Source: JARRRL01 sp037380725
GTDB taxonomy: Bacteria; Pseudomonadota; Gammaproteobacteria; Pseudomonadales; JANQJO01
Length of the DNA stretch: 8,422 bases
Reading direction: 5' to 3'
Assembly (NCBI GenBank): GCA_037380725.1
Contig: JARRRL010000178.1
Span: forward strand, 1 to 8,422
Shown: one piece after another, positions 1-5,741 of the stretch
Position numbering within the stretch: the stretch's first letter is position 1
How the letters are laid out: each line of letters begins with the position of its first letter
The notes under the pieces: model-generated
Databases searched by the model: none
What the model saw: the letters and a program-made list of their open reading frames with translations, nothing else
Told to the model about the DNA's origin: nothing
Translations under genes and position numbers: made by a program

Positions 1-1
1 C

Positions 2-3000
2 TCTCGATCACAAGAGTGGGCTTCACATCCAGATGCTTTGCCATTGTCGGCGGATACCGCGAGGCTTTCTGTAGACCATCTCTACACGGATCAACAGTGC
101 TTGCAAGCGGGAGAAATTCTGTTTGATTGGTTGATGCACGATGACGATACCTCAAAAAGACCTGCTCTGGTGGGAGCTGAACGGGATCGGAATATGTTGG
201 ATTTACAGCGTATTCATGAACAAGAGCAAAAACAGAAAGGTGATTTGAAAGACGAAAGGTGGATTGCGGCGTACGCGCGTTCGCTCAGTGCCATGCTGGG
301 TTCGGATCCGAATGAACGTCGAAATGAACAAGCGTGTCGAGTGCTGTCCACGACGGATTGTTACGCGCTGCCGTTTGTCACCGAGTGGGTCATGGCGCTC
401 AGTCATGGTTTGACGTTTGTGGCGCACGATTATTCCAAGGGAACAGCCGAGCGTTTGCTGAAAACCTGTGTGTTGTATCAAATTCAGTATGGTTTTTTAC
501 GTCCGATGGAATGGCGTGCTGTGCAGTCTATGGCGTCTGAGCAACATTATCCATTGTCGAATTTGCGTCACATTATGCTGTGGGAGGAACCGGATGTGTC
601 CGTTGTTGCCGCCTCCTTCGAAATGGGGGCGTCGGATTTATCCGGCGTTCAGGTGAGCAAACTGGCCATGTGTGCGGGTATTGTGGGTCCTGTTTTGCGT
701 TTTGAAACGCGTCGCACGGCGTCCACGCGGTATGAACCAGCCTATGTGGCGTCTGATGTTGGTATAGATTTACGCGCGGAAGATGAGACCATTGTACCGG
801 TGGGCGTGGTGGGTACGGCGAGGATCTATTCGTCGCGTTGCAGCGTGTTGCTCTCATACCGCGCCACCGCTGCGATCGGGGCTTTGTCGGGTTGCTTTGC
901 TGTCGGGGTCGATGGGATGGTTCCTGTGGTGAGTGACAAGGCGAATGACGAGGCGAGTGAGCGAGCGACGGCGCGTCAATTGTGCTTAGACCCAGCGATG
1001 GAGCTGCAGTTTTCTGGGACTTTGCTGCGACGGCAGCGTGGTTTTCGGCGGTGGTTGCTCGAACCCTGTTTTGCGCTGAGTCGCGCTGGACACCTGCTTG
1101 AAGGGGCTCACAGTGCGCGCAGATTGGGGCGAGTGTTGGGGGAGCCAACGGCTTTTTTTCCTTTGCTGTTCTCTGCATCGAGCGCGCTCAAACTGTATTG
1201 GACAGTGGTCTTATGGCGTGATGACTGCTTTGATTCAAATGAGTGGTTTGAGGACGCGCTTGTACGACGCCAAACGGTGGCGACCGTGTTGGAGCGAGTG
1301 CGGACTATGCAGAGACGGGTGCGGCGTGAATTACCACGTCACTTGTGGCCTGAACTGTGGGTGTTAGCGCATCGCGATACCTTGTCTGCGTGGCTCGACT
1401 CGTTATGTATCTTTTGTTCAGACGAAAGTGGTTCAGACGAAAGTGGTTCAGACGAAAGTGGTTCAGACGAAAGTGGTTCAGACAAAGGTGGTTTGGGTGA
1501 GAGCGGGTTCTGTTCCGCGTTGACGACAAGCACACATCCGTTTGGTGATGAGCAGGACGACGGTTCCAGTGAAGCGGGTATGTGGCATTTGCATACTCCG
1601 GTGGGGTCTTTATTGTGCATAAGCGCAGCCAGGGTGGCGGAATGCGAGGATGTAGGACAGTGCAAGGATTTCGGACAACAACAAGATGTACGGCGTCAGC
1701 CTTGCTCGTCGAGTGCGGAATCACCAAAACCACTGGTGTTTGATCTGCCCGCTGCGAGTTGGGGTTCGTGTATGCGCCAGTGTGCATCCGTGCCACCTGC
1801 ATATGCCGCGTTGGCGCTGTTTTTGGGCTGGTCGGCGCGTTTGGCTGACCCCAAATCTGAATGGACGCAACGTGTTTGGCGTTTGGCTGTTCAGTTTGAT
1901 GAGCAACACTCCGCACAGGCGTCTAACATTGTACAATTTGTATGCGTTGAAGTGGCGTGTGAGCTTGATTTTTCAGCACTGGTGCAGCGTGTAATGGCGT
2001 CGCTGCGGTCGTCGCGGACCTTTTTGTCATCCGACTTACCTTCTGAATTGTCATCCGAATTGCCTGGTAAATCATTGGCGTCCTCTGGCTCTGATGGGGC
2101 GTGTTGGTCAGACGTTGATTTTTGCATTCATTTTACGCAGCAAGATTTAGCCGTGATTGTGGCGGAGCCTCTGGAGGGAATGGGCGAAGCGGCGGCGGTC
2201 GTACGGGCTCGTAAACCGTCGCTTATTCATGTTTTTGTGCGACATGATTGTATGGGTGATGGGGGGGCAGCGCTGCCACCGCAGTTGATTGTGCGTTGGC
2301 CGCTGGGGTTTGCTTCTGCGCTGCCATTTCCACACTTGCCTGAGCCCATGTGCGCCTTGGATTTATTGGCCCTGTGGCGGACTTTTTCCAGTGTGTGGTT
2401 GGCGCATGCGGATTTGCCGCTCGCCGTGCCATGTCTGCAACATCCGTTTCGTTATGCGAATCACTACGCCTGGATGGGGGTACACGTGCCGTGTCTTGGC
2501 ACGCCGTTTGAGACCACATTGGCTGATCCCAATGGCGAGGTTCATCACTCAGAACGTGCGGCATACGTGTTTTCTTTATCGGTGCCTTTGGGCGTGAAGC
2601 CTGCTCAAGTGAAACAGTTATTGACCTTGCTTTGTTTAGATCAACGACATCTCAATGCCAAGCGGTATCCGTGTTATTTACCGTATGCCGTACCGGTAGT
2701 GTTTGCGTTTGATCGTGCGCCGGGCCATGTGGTGGTGTCTCGGTATCATGAGTTCACTGGATTAGGACGATTGATTTCGATCAGGGGCGGTGTCGATATT
2801 GAATCAGAATTGGATGTCTCAGAACCAGAACCAGGTGCGACGGTGGAGATTGCCATGTGGCAAGAGGCTGAAGCGTGGCGACACAATCGCAGCGCCGCGT
2901 TGTTTGGGTTTGAATTGCATGAAGACAAGCTTGTTGAGCAAGGGGGTCGAGTTGAGCAAGGTGGCCGAGCCGTGACCTTGGTTGTGGCGTTTCACCCAGC

Positions 3001-3736
3001 ATTGTTTTCGGTGGGGGAAGCGTCTCGGTTGTGTGAAGACATTCGTCGTCGCTTGACGGCAATGGCGATCGAAACGGTGCAGGATGATCCGCCGAACAAC
3101 ACTCGTGAAAAAAGCACTCGTGAAAAAAACACATGTGAAAAAAACACATGTGAAAAAAACACGCGTGAAAAAACGCCAGCAAAAATGACCCAGCAAGCGG
3201 GAAGTGTTTTGGCGCCCAGTGCGGCATTGCCTTTGGTGCCTTCGGTGGATGCCGAAGGGGCAGACCCCATGAATGCCATCGCTTCAGAGCGAATTTTTGC
3301 CACCAACGCACCGGTTCACGTGGACGTACTACAGGCGGCCAACGCTCACAGTACGTCACCAGAATCGACCATTATTCCTGCGCCGTTTCGTACACCAAAT
3401 CACTTGCCGGTGGATATCGATTTATTTTGGCGACAAGTGCGTTACCGAAAGCGCAGCGCAGAAGACGCACACGGTGATGCTGTGACGTTTACCTCCAGTG
3501 TGATGTCTTCTCAACATTGGGCACCTTGGCTTCTACTGAGCGCAACAGTACTGCGCACAACAAAGTTATGCACAACAAAGCTATACACAACAAAGCTATA
3601 CACAACAAAGCTATACACAACAAAGCTACGCGCAACAATACGTTCACGCCTCAGCGTATTTTTGGTGCGATGCAATTGCACGCAATGGCGGAAGGTGAAA
3701 AAGCTGAGAGCATCGGGCGTCAAGTGTTGGCATTGA
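2..3736 (+). CDS. Degenerate NRPS-like giant protein (5'-partial)
   Basis: The frame is open from the first complete codon at position 2, so the true start lies left of the window; the TTG at 38 is only the first start-like codon. About 1,244 residues are visible. I recognise an eroded NRPS in order. The adenylation-like part has an A1 flank (116-180), an A4-like stretch (365-430), an A5-like GIVGPVLRFETRRT (677-722), an A6-like PVGVVGTARIY (779-865) and an A8-like LQFSGTLLRRQRGFR (1004-1070). A carrier-like stretch, WRDDCFDSNEWF, follows (1205-1397) without the phosphopantetheine Ser. Condensation-like segments lie at 1736-2380 and 2549-3553; the second reads FHPALFS (2990-3010) where HHxxxDG is expected. 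The core A3 motif is not visible. Catalysis is therefore unlikely, yet the frame stays open. Tandem repeats sit in linkers. The ending after about 3640 looks out of frame. The family call is inference from motif order; a divergent unrelated protein remains possible. Confidence 0.5.
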   Translation, partial: SRSQEWASHPDALPLSADTARLSVDHLYTDQQCLQAGEILFDWLMHDDDTSKRPALVGAERDRNMLDLQRIHEQEQKQKGDLKDERWIAAYARSLSAMLGSDPNERRNEQACRVLSTTDCYALPFVTEWVMALSHGLTFVAHDYSKGTAERLLKTCVLYQIQYGFLRPMEWRAVQSMASEQHYPLSNLRHIMLWEEPDVSVVAASFEMGASDLSGVQVSKLAMCAGIVGPVLRFETRRTASTRYEPAYVASDVGIDLRAEDETIVPVGVVGTARIYSSRCSVLLSYRATAAIGALSGCFAVGVDGMVPVVSDKANDEASERATARQLCLDPAMELQFSGTLLRRQRGFRRWLLEPCFALSRAGHLLEGAHSARRLGRVLGEPTAFFPLLFSASSALKLYWTVVLWRDDCFDSNEWFEDALVRRQTVATVLERVRTMQRRVRRELPRHLWPELWVLAHRDTLSAWLDSLCIFCSDESGSDESGSDESGSDESGSDKGGLGESGFCSALTTSTHPFGDEQDDGSSEAGMWHLHTPVGSLLCISAARVAECEDVGQCKDFGQQQDVRRQPCSSSAESPKPLVFDLPAASWGSCMRQCASVPPAYAALALFLGWSARLADPKSEWTQRVWRLAVQFDEQHSAQASNIVQFVCVEVACELDFSALVQRVMASLRSSRTFLSSDLPSELSSELPGKSLASSGSDGACWSDVDFCIHFTQQDLAVIVAEPLEGMGEAAAVVRARKPSLIHVFVRHDCMGDGGAALPPQLIVRWPLGFASALPFPHLPEPMCALDLLALWRTFSSVWLAHADLPLAVPCLQHPFRYANHYAWMGVHVPCLGTPFETTLADPNGEVHHSERAAYVFSLSVPLGVKPAQVKQLLTLLCLDQRHLNAKRYPCYLPYAVPVVFAFDRAPGHVVVSRYHEFTGLGRLISIRGGVDIESELDVSEPEPGATVEIAMWQEAEAWRHNRSAALFGFELHEDKLVEQGGRVEQGGRAVTLVVAFHPALFSVGEASRLCEDIRRRLTAMAIETVQDDPPNNTREKSTREKNTCEKNTCEKNTREKTPAKMTQQAGSVLAPSAALPLVPSVDAEGADPMNAIASERIFATNAPVHVDVLQAANAHSTSPESTIIPAPFRTPNHLPVDIDLFWRQVRYRKRSAEDAHGDAVTFTSSVMSSQHWAPWLLLSATVLRTTKLCTTKLYTTKLYTTKLYTTKLRATIRSRLSVFLVRCNCTQWRKVKKLRASGVKCWH
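935..970 (+). repeat. 12-bp tandem repeat, 3 imperfect units
   Basis: Three in-frame 12-bp units encode DKAN, DEAS and ERAT. The array lies in the adenylation-like part between the A6-like and A8-like motifs, where a surface loop is expected. The units have diverged, so this is an older expansion than the SDESG array. Confidence 0.6.
1417..1506 (+). repeat. 15-bp tandem array encoding (SDESG)n
   Basis: Four identical copies of ttcagacgaaagtgg (1417-1476) are followed by one unit with two changes (1477-1491) and one strongly diverged unit (1492-1506). In frame it encodes a Ser/Asp/Glu/Gly linker. It separates the carrier-like segment from the first condensation-like segment. The perfect identity points to a recent expansion, and copy number probably varies between strains. 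Confidence 0.95.
1640..1693 (+). repeat. 18-bp tandem repeat, 3 diverged units
   Basis: Three in-frame 18-bp units encode ECEDVG, QCKDFG and QQQDVR. The stretch lies in the low-complexity linker upstream of the condensation-like segment that begins near 1736. Confidence 0.6.
2027..2074 (+). repeat. 24-bp imperfect tandem duplication
   Basis: Two in-frame 24-bp units encode SSDLPSEL and SSELPGKS. They fall in the middle of the first condensation-like segment, between the helix ending ASLRSSRTFL and the strand VDFCIHF, a position expected to be a loop. Confidence 0.5.
2933..2968 (+). repeat. 18-bp tandem duplication encoding VEQGGR x2
   Basis: Two in-frame 18-bp units, identical except at two positions, encode VEQGGR twice. 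The duplication precedes the strand AVTLVVAFHP and so would lengthen the turn just before the position of the lost condensation motif. Confidence 0.85.
3100..3174 (+). repeat. 15-bp tandem array encoding (REKNT/CEKNT)n
   Basis: Five 15-bp units related to cactcgtgaaaaaaa encode REKST, REKNT, CEKNT, CEKNT and REKT-like pentapeptides. Each carries a run of six or seven A. In three units the run forms the heptamer A AAA AAC in the phase used by -1 ribosomal slippage (3124-3130, 3139-3145, 3154-3160). The array is a charged linker inside the second condensation-like segment. Confidence 0.95.
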
Positions 3737-4053
3737 AAGAAAGTTGGATTGAAACGCTTGAGCCTTTTTCGGAAGCGGCGGGAACGCCGCTCATGCAAAC
3801 AGCGGTAGACGGTGCGCATGCCTTGCGATTTCTGTGGGGTACGGAGCGACTTGAGGTCGACGCCTCAGCGCTGCCTGATTGGGTGGGCTATGGTTTTGCG
3901 CACTGTTTGGGACTCCAGCTCGTGACGGCTCGTTCGGGTGCGGCGGTTTATTTGGAAAGTTCTCACGCTCGCTTGTGTCCCATTTTATGGGCGCGCCGCT
4001 TGCATCGTGCACTGGAACAGCTTGCGACGATGACGGGATGCGCCTCGATTTGA
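3517..4053 (+). CDS. Frame-shifted C-terminal part of the NRPS-like protein
   Basis: This frame is offset by -1 from the long upstream frame and is open from 3478 to the TGA at 4051-4053. After the tandem array it gives a natural-looking sequence (for example IFGAMQLHAMAEGEKAESIG, then LRFLWGTERLEV and RRLHRALEQLATM). The end resembles the C-terminal tail of condensation or epimerisation domains, where a strand pair is followed by a helix. The upstream frame, in contrast, ends in an odd Arg/Cys/Lys-rich tail at 3736. None of the possible starts (TTG 3517, ATG 3568, ATG 3670, ATG 3685) has a convincing ribosome binding site. I therefore think it is the displaced C-terminus of the upstream gene rather than an independent gene. 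The switch point would lie between about 3540 and 3660. A real mutation, programmed recoding or a sequence error are all possible. Confidence 0.5.
   Translation: MGTLASTERNSTAHNKVMHNKAIHNKAIHNKAIHNKATRNNTFTPQRIFGAMQLHAMAEGEKAESIGRQVLALKESWIETLEPFSEAAGTPLMQTAVDGAHALRFLWGTERLEVDASALPDWVGYGFAHCLGLQLVTARSGAAVYLESSHARLCPILWARRLHRALEQLATMTGCASI
3556..3640 (+). repeat. 15-bp tandem array at the frame switch
   Basis: Units related to cacaacaaagctata run for five full copies (3556-3630) plus a partial one, and a diverged partial copy precedes them. One frame reads TTKLY repeats and the other HNKAI repeats. All visible units are exactly 15 bp, so the array itself does not shift phase. The frame that looks real changes across this area. 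Confidence 0.95.
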
Positions 4054-4122
4054 TTTACCGGTTTGATGTACTGCGCTAAGAATTGATGCATTACGTAAAT
4101 AGATGGATGAATTAGAGTCAGT
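4054..4122. other. Convergent intergenic spacer
   Basis: This short AT-rich gap separates the stop of the NRPS-like tail from the stop of the protease gene. It contains the 8-bp palindrome TTACGTAA (4091-4098), which also occurs twice in the other convergent spacer. I see no convincing intrinsic terminator hairpin. Confidence 0.6.
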
Positions 4123-5088
4123 TTAAGCGGGCGTCAGCTCGTATATACGCAATGCGCGCTGTATCGTTTCGCTGGATATTTCTGAGCTGGGATTGACGTC
4201 TTTCATGACGCCTTCTGTGTGTGCGGGCAGCGGCAATGCGTGACCAATTTCGTGCATGACGATGGAGGTCGGTGACCCGGGTTCGAAGGCAATGCGACGA
4301 CCTTGATCGGGGGTGTTCCAGTAGGCCCGACCATTGTAAAAATTATCGTTGTTATCATTTAGGTAGGTGAACTCTATGTGTTCGCCGGGTTCGCGCAGAT
4401 CGCTTTTGTCTGACCAAATGTAGAATTCAAAAGGTTGGCCGCTGTGTTCCGAGAGGGCATTACACCATTGTTGCAACGCAGCAATCACGTTTTGTTGGTC
4501 TGCTTTACTCATTTTTGGGTCAATGAGTACGTCAATTTGCACACCGGGGATGTCAGGTTGGCTGTCTTTAATGGCTGTAAAATCTAAGAAGTTTGTGTTA
4601 GTGCCGTCTGGATTGCCGGAGTAAATATTGGAACCTGGGGTACCGGATGCGCTGAAAACACGGTATTCCACCAGAGGCAATCCTGCACGTTCTCGCGCTG
4701 CTAGATCTTGGCGTAAGGTCTTTACAATTTCTTGAAAATCCACATCACTGATACCCGGTGAAACGACAACATCGATTTGTGTGCCGGGTTTATCTGGATC
4801 GGCATCTTGAGCGCGGAACACCGGCTCGTCACTGAGTGGATTGGTCTCGGTTTCGGTCTCATCAGTGGGCCTTGCGTTTGTTTGCGCATTGGCGAACAGG
4901 GCAGAATGATCGATGGTCAGCGTGTTGGCCAGGGGGTGTTCGGCATTGGTTTCCGAAGCGGGGGTGATGGTCGTGGACTCATCCATCGGGCTGTCGGTGA
5001 TGTTGCTAGATGTGTTGCTGGGGGGATTCGCGTGGCAGTGAGTCTGCTGATGATTCAGTTTGTGGTGAAAATCTGTAATCGTATTCAT
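4123..5088 (-). CDS. Predicted metzincin-like zinc metalloprotease
   Basis: This 321-residue protein carries a zinc-protease signature near its C-terminus: HEIGHALPLPAH (H279, E280, H283, H290), followed by a Met at 295 that could be the Met-turn. Metzincins use HExxHxxGxxH; here the third His is one residue later and Pro replaces the Gly, so activity is uncertain. Residues 175-320 have the expected layout: strand, long helix, strands, then the active-site helix. Residues 95-170 repeat the first part of that layout, sharing PDxPGxQIDV, SxxDxQ and PGxxI. The first 90 residues are polar, Thr/Asn/His-rich and probably disordered. I see no signal peptide or membrane segment, so the protein is cytoplasmic or leaves by a route without a cleaved signal. 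The ATG at 5088 has AAGG eight bases upstream. It is transcribed away from the SOD-like gene. Substrate unknown. Confidence 0.7.
   Translation of the reverse strand: MNTITDFHHKLNHQQTHCHANPPSNTSSNITDSPMDESTTITPASETNAEHPLANTLTIDHSALFANAQTNARPTDETETETNPLSDEPVFRAQDADPDKPGTQIDVVVSPGISDVDFQEIVKTLRQDLAARERAGLPLVEYRVFSASGTPGSNIYSGNPDGTNTNFLDFTAIKDSQPDIPGVQIDVLIDPKMSKADQQNVIAALQQWCNALSEHSGQPFEFYIWSDKSDLREPGEHIEFTYLNDNNDNFYNGRAYWNTPDQGRRIAFEPGSPTSIVMHEIGHALPLPAHTEGVMKDVNPSSEISSETIQRALRIYELTPA
4318..4806 (-). repeat. Ancient internal duplication in the protease gene
   Basis: Residues 95-170 (4806-4579) and 175-257 (4566-4318) align as two copies of a strand-helix-strand unit. Shared positions include PDxPGxQIDV, then SxxDxQ, a Leu/Gln-rich helix, GxPxxxY and PGxxI. 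The DNA is well diverged, so this is old and unlike the young microsatellite-like arrays elsewhere in the window. Confidence 0.6.
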
Positions 5089-5096
5089 GCTGTGAG

Positions 5097-5100
5097 CCTT
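5097..5100 (-). promoter_or_regulatory. Ribosome binding site of the protease gene
   Basis: AAGG on the minus strand lies eight bases before the ATG at 5088. It is the main reason for choosing this start over later Met codons such as residue 35. Confidence 0.5.
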
Positions 5101-5631
5101 GATTTAATCAGTATTTGGTTTAATTCAGGCTGTTTAAGTCGAGCTGGCCCGATTATCTTCTTATACTGCTGAACAGCTTTTTATTGGTTTATTTATTAGA
5201 TTTGAGCTTTGCATGAGTAACATGCGGTGCATGTGCGTAGCTTTTTGGAATTGTATTGGTTTCTGTTTTTGTTTTTGTTTGGGCAAAAGCGAGTTGTCTA
5301 AAAGTACCTGTTTTACTGAAAAGTATCAATGCGTAAGTGAAAATGATTTTCGTGTAATCACTGTTGTTGTGAGGTAATCGTATCGTATCGTTTGCGTAGG
5401 GATTGTCCAGATTGAGTACAGTTAGAGTATTTTGCTTACAACTTGGCAACAAGCTCGTTCAAAATCGATGGCACAGCGCTGCGGCTATTCTTGGAAGAGG
5501 CAGATTTGTATGAATAATTGTTTATCGAGGTGTCAATGCGCTGTGAAGTGTAGCATTACGATTTTGAGCTTATAGTAACCAAAATACTGTCGCTGTTGGT
5601 ATGAATCGCAGGTAGGCTGCCAATGGAAATT

Positions 5632-5664
5632 CTGACAAGCTTATCGGTAAAAGGTCTATACCGA
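5632..5664 (+). promoter_or_regulatory. Candidate promoter and dyad upstream of the SOD-like gene
   Basis: CTGACA (5632-5637) and TATACC (5657-5662) are separated by 19 bases. A perfect 6-bp inverted repeat, TCGGTA-N9-TACCGA (5644-5649 and 5659-5664), overlaps the -10-like element. A 19-base spacer is typical of promoters controlled by MerR-family regulators, including copper-responsive ones, but the dyad is not centred in the spacer. Transcription would start about 75-80 bases before the gene. Confidence 0.25.
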
Positions 5665-5741
5665 ATCAGTCGATCGTGTGTACGGCTCGGCAATAAGCGT
5701 GATAAGCGTAAGGATGAGTCAACCGTAATCCAATTGCAGAG

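Larger units (their letters stand above)
5089..5741. other. Long AT-rich divergent intergenic region
   Basis: These 653 bases separate two divergent genes. I find no gene I can support. They contain a T-rich run with a gtttttgtttttgttt pattern (5265-5280), three copies of tatcg (near 5380-5393), a repeated ataagcgt (5692-5709) and a candidate promoter with a dyad (5632-5664). Minus-strand frames here use TTG starts and low-complexity codons and look accidental. Confidence 0.55.

Noticed and set aside
573..1916. Long minus-strand open frames (573-1178, 1305-1916) opposite the NRPS-like gene
   Set aside because: Their proteins are Pro/Arg/Thr/His-rich without domain features, and the second includes the antisense of the SDESG array. 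They mirror the codon use of the plus-strand gene.
2240..2270. VRHDCMGDGG read as an intact HHxxxDG condensation motif
   Set aside because: The first His is missing, the spacing to DG is one residue too long, and it lies in what aligns with the C-terminal half of the domain, not at the motif position.
3124..3160. A AAA AAC heptamers as the link between the long frame and the 3517-4053 frame
   Set aside because: In the -1 frame TGA codons follow within the array and another TGA lies at 3475-3477, so slippage here cannot reach the downstream frame. The switch must occur after 3477.
2781..3359. Minus-strand open frames with Phe/Cys-rich repeats such as FFHMC
   Set aside because: The repeats are the antisense reading of the REKNT array. 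There is no ribosome binding site and no plausible fold.
3556..3640. CRISPR-like array
   Set aside because: The 15-bp units are directly adjacent with no spacers and are translated in frame, so they are coding tandem repeats.
5170..5186. Hairpin gctgaacagc followed by T run as a terminator
   Set aside because: The stem has only four pairs and the loop two bases, and no gene ends just upstream on that strand.
5189..5452. 87-codon minus-strand frame in the divergent intergenic region
   Set aside because: It starts with TTG, has no ribosome binding site, and contains a low-complexity KTKTETNT run produced by the T-rich tract. I could not support it as a gene.
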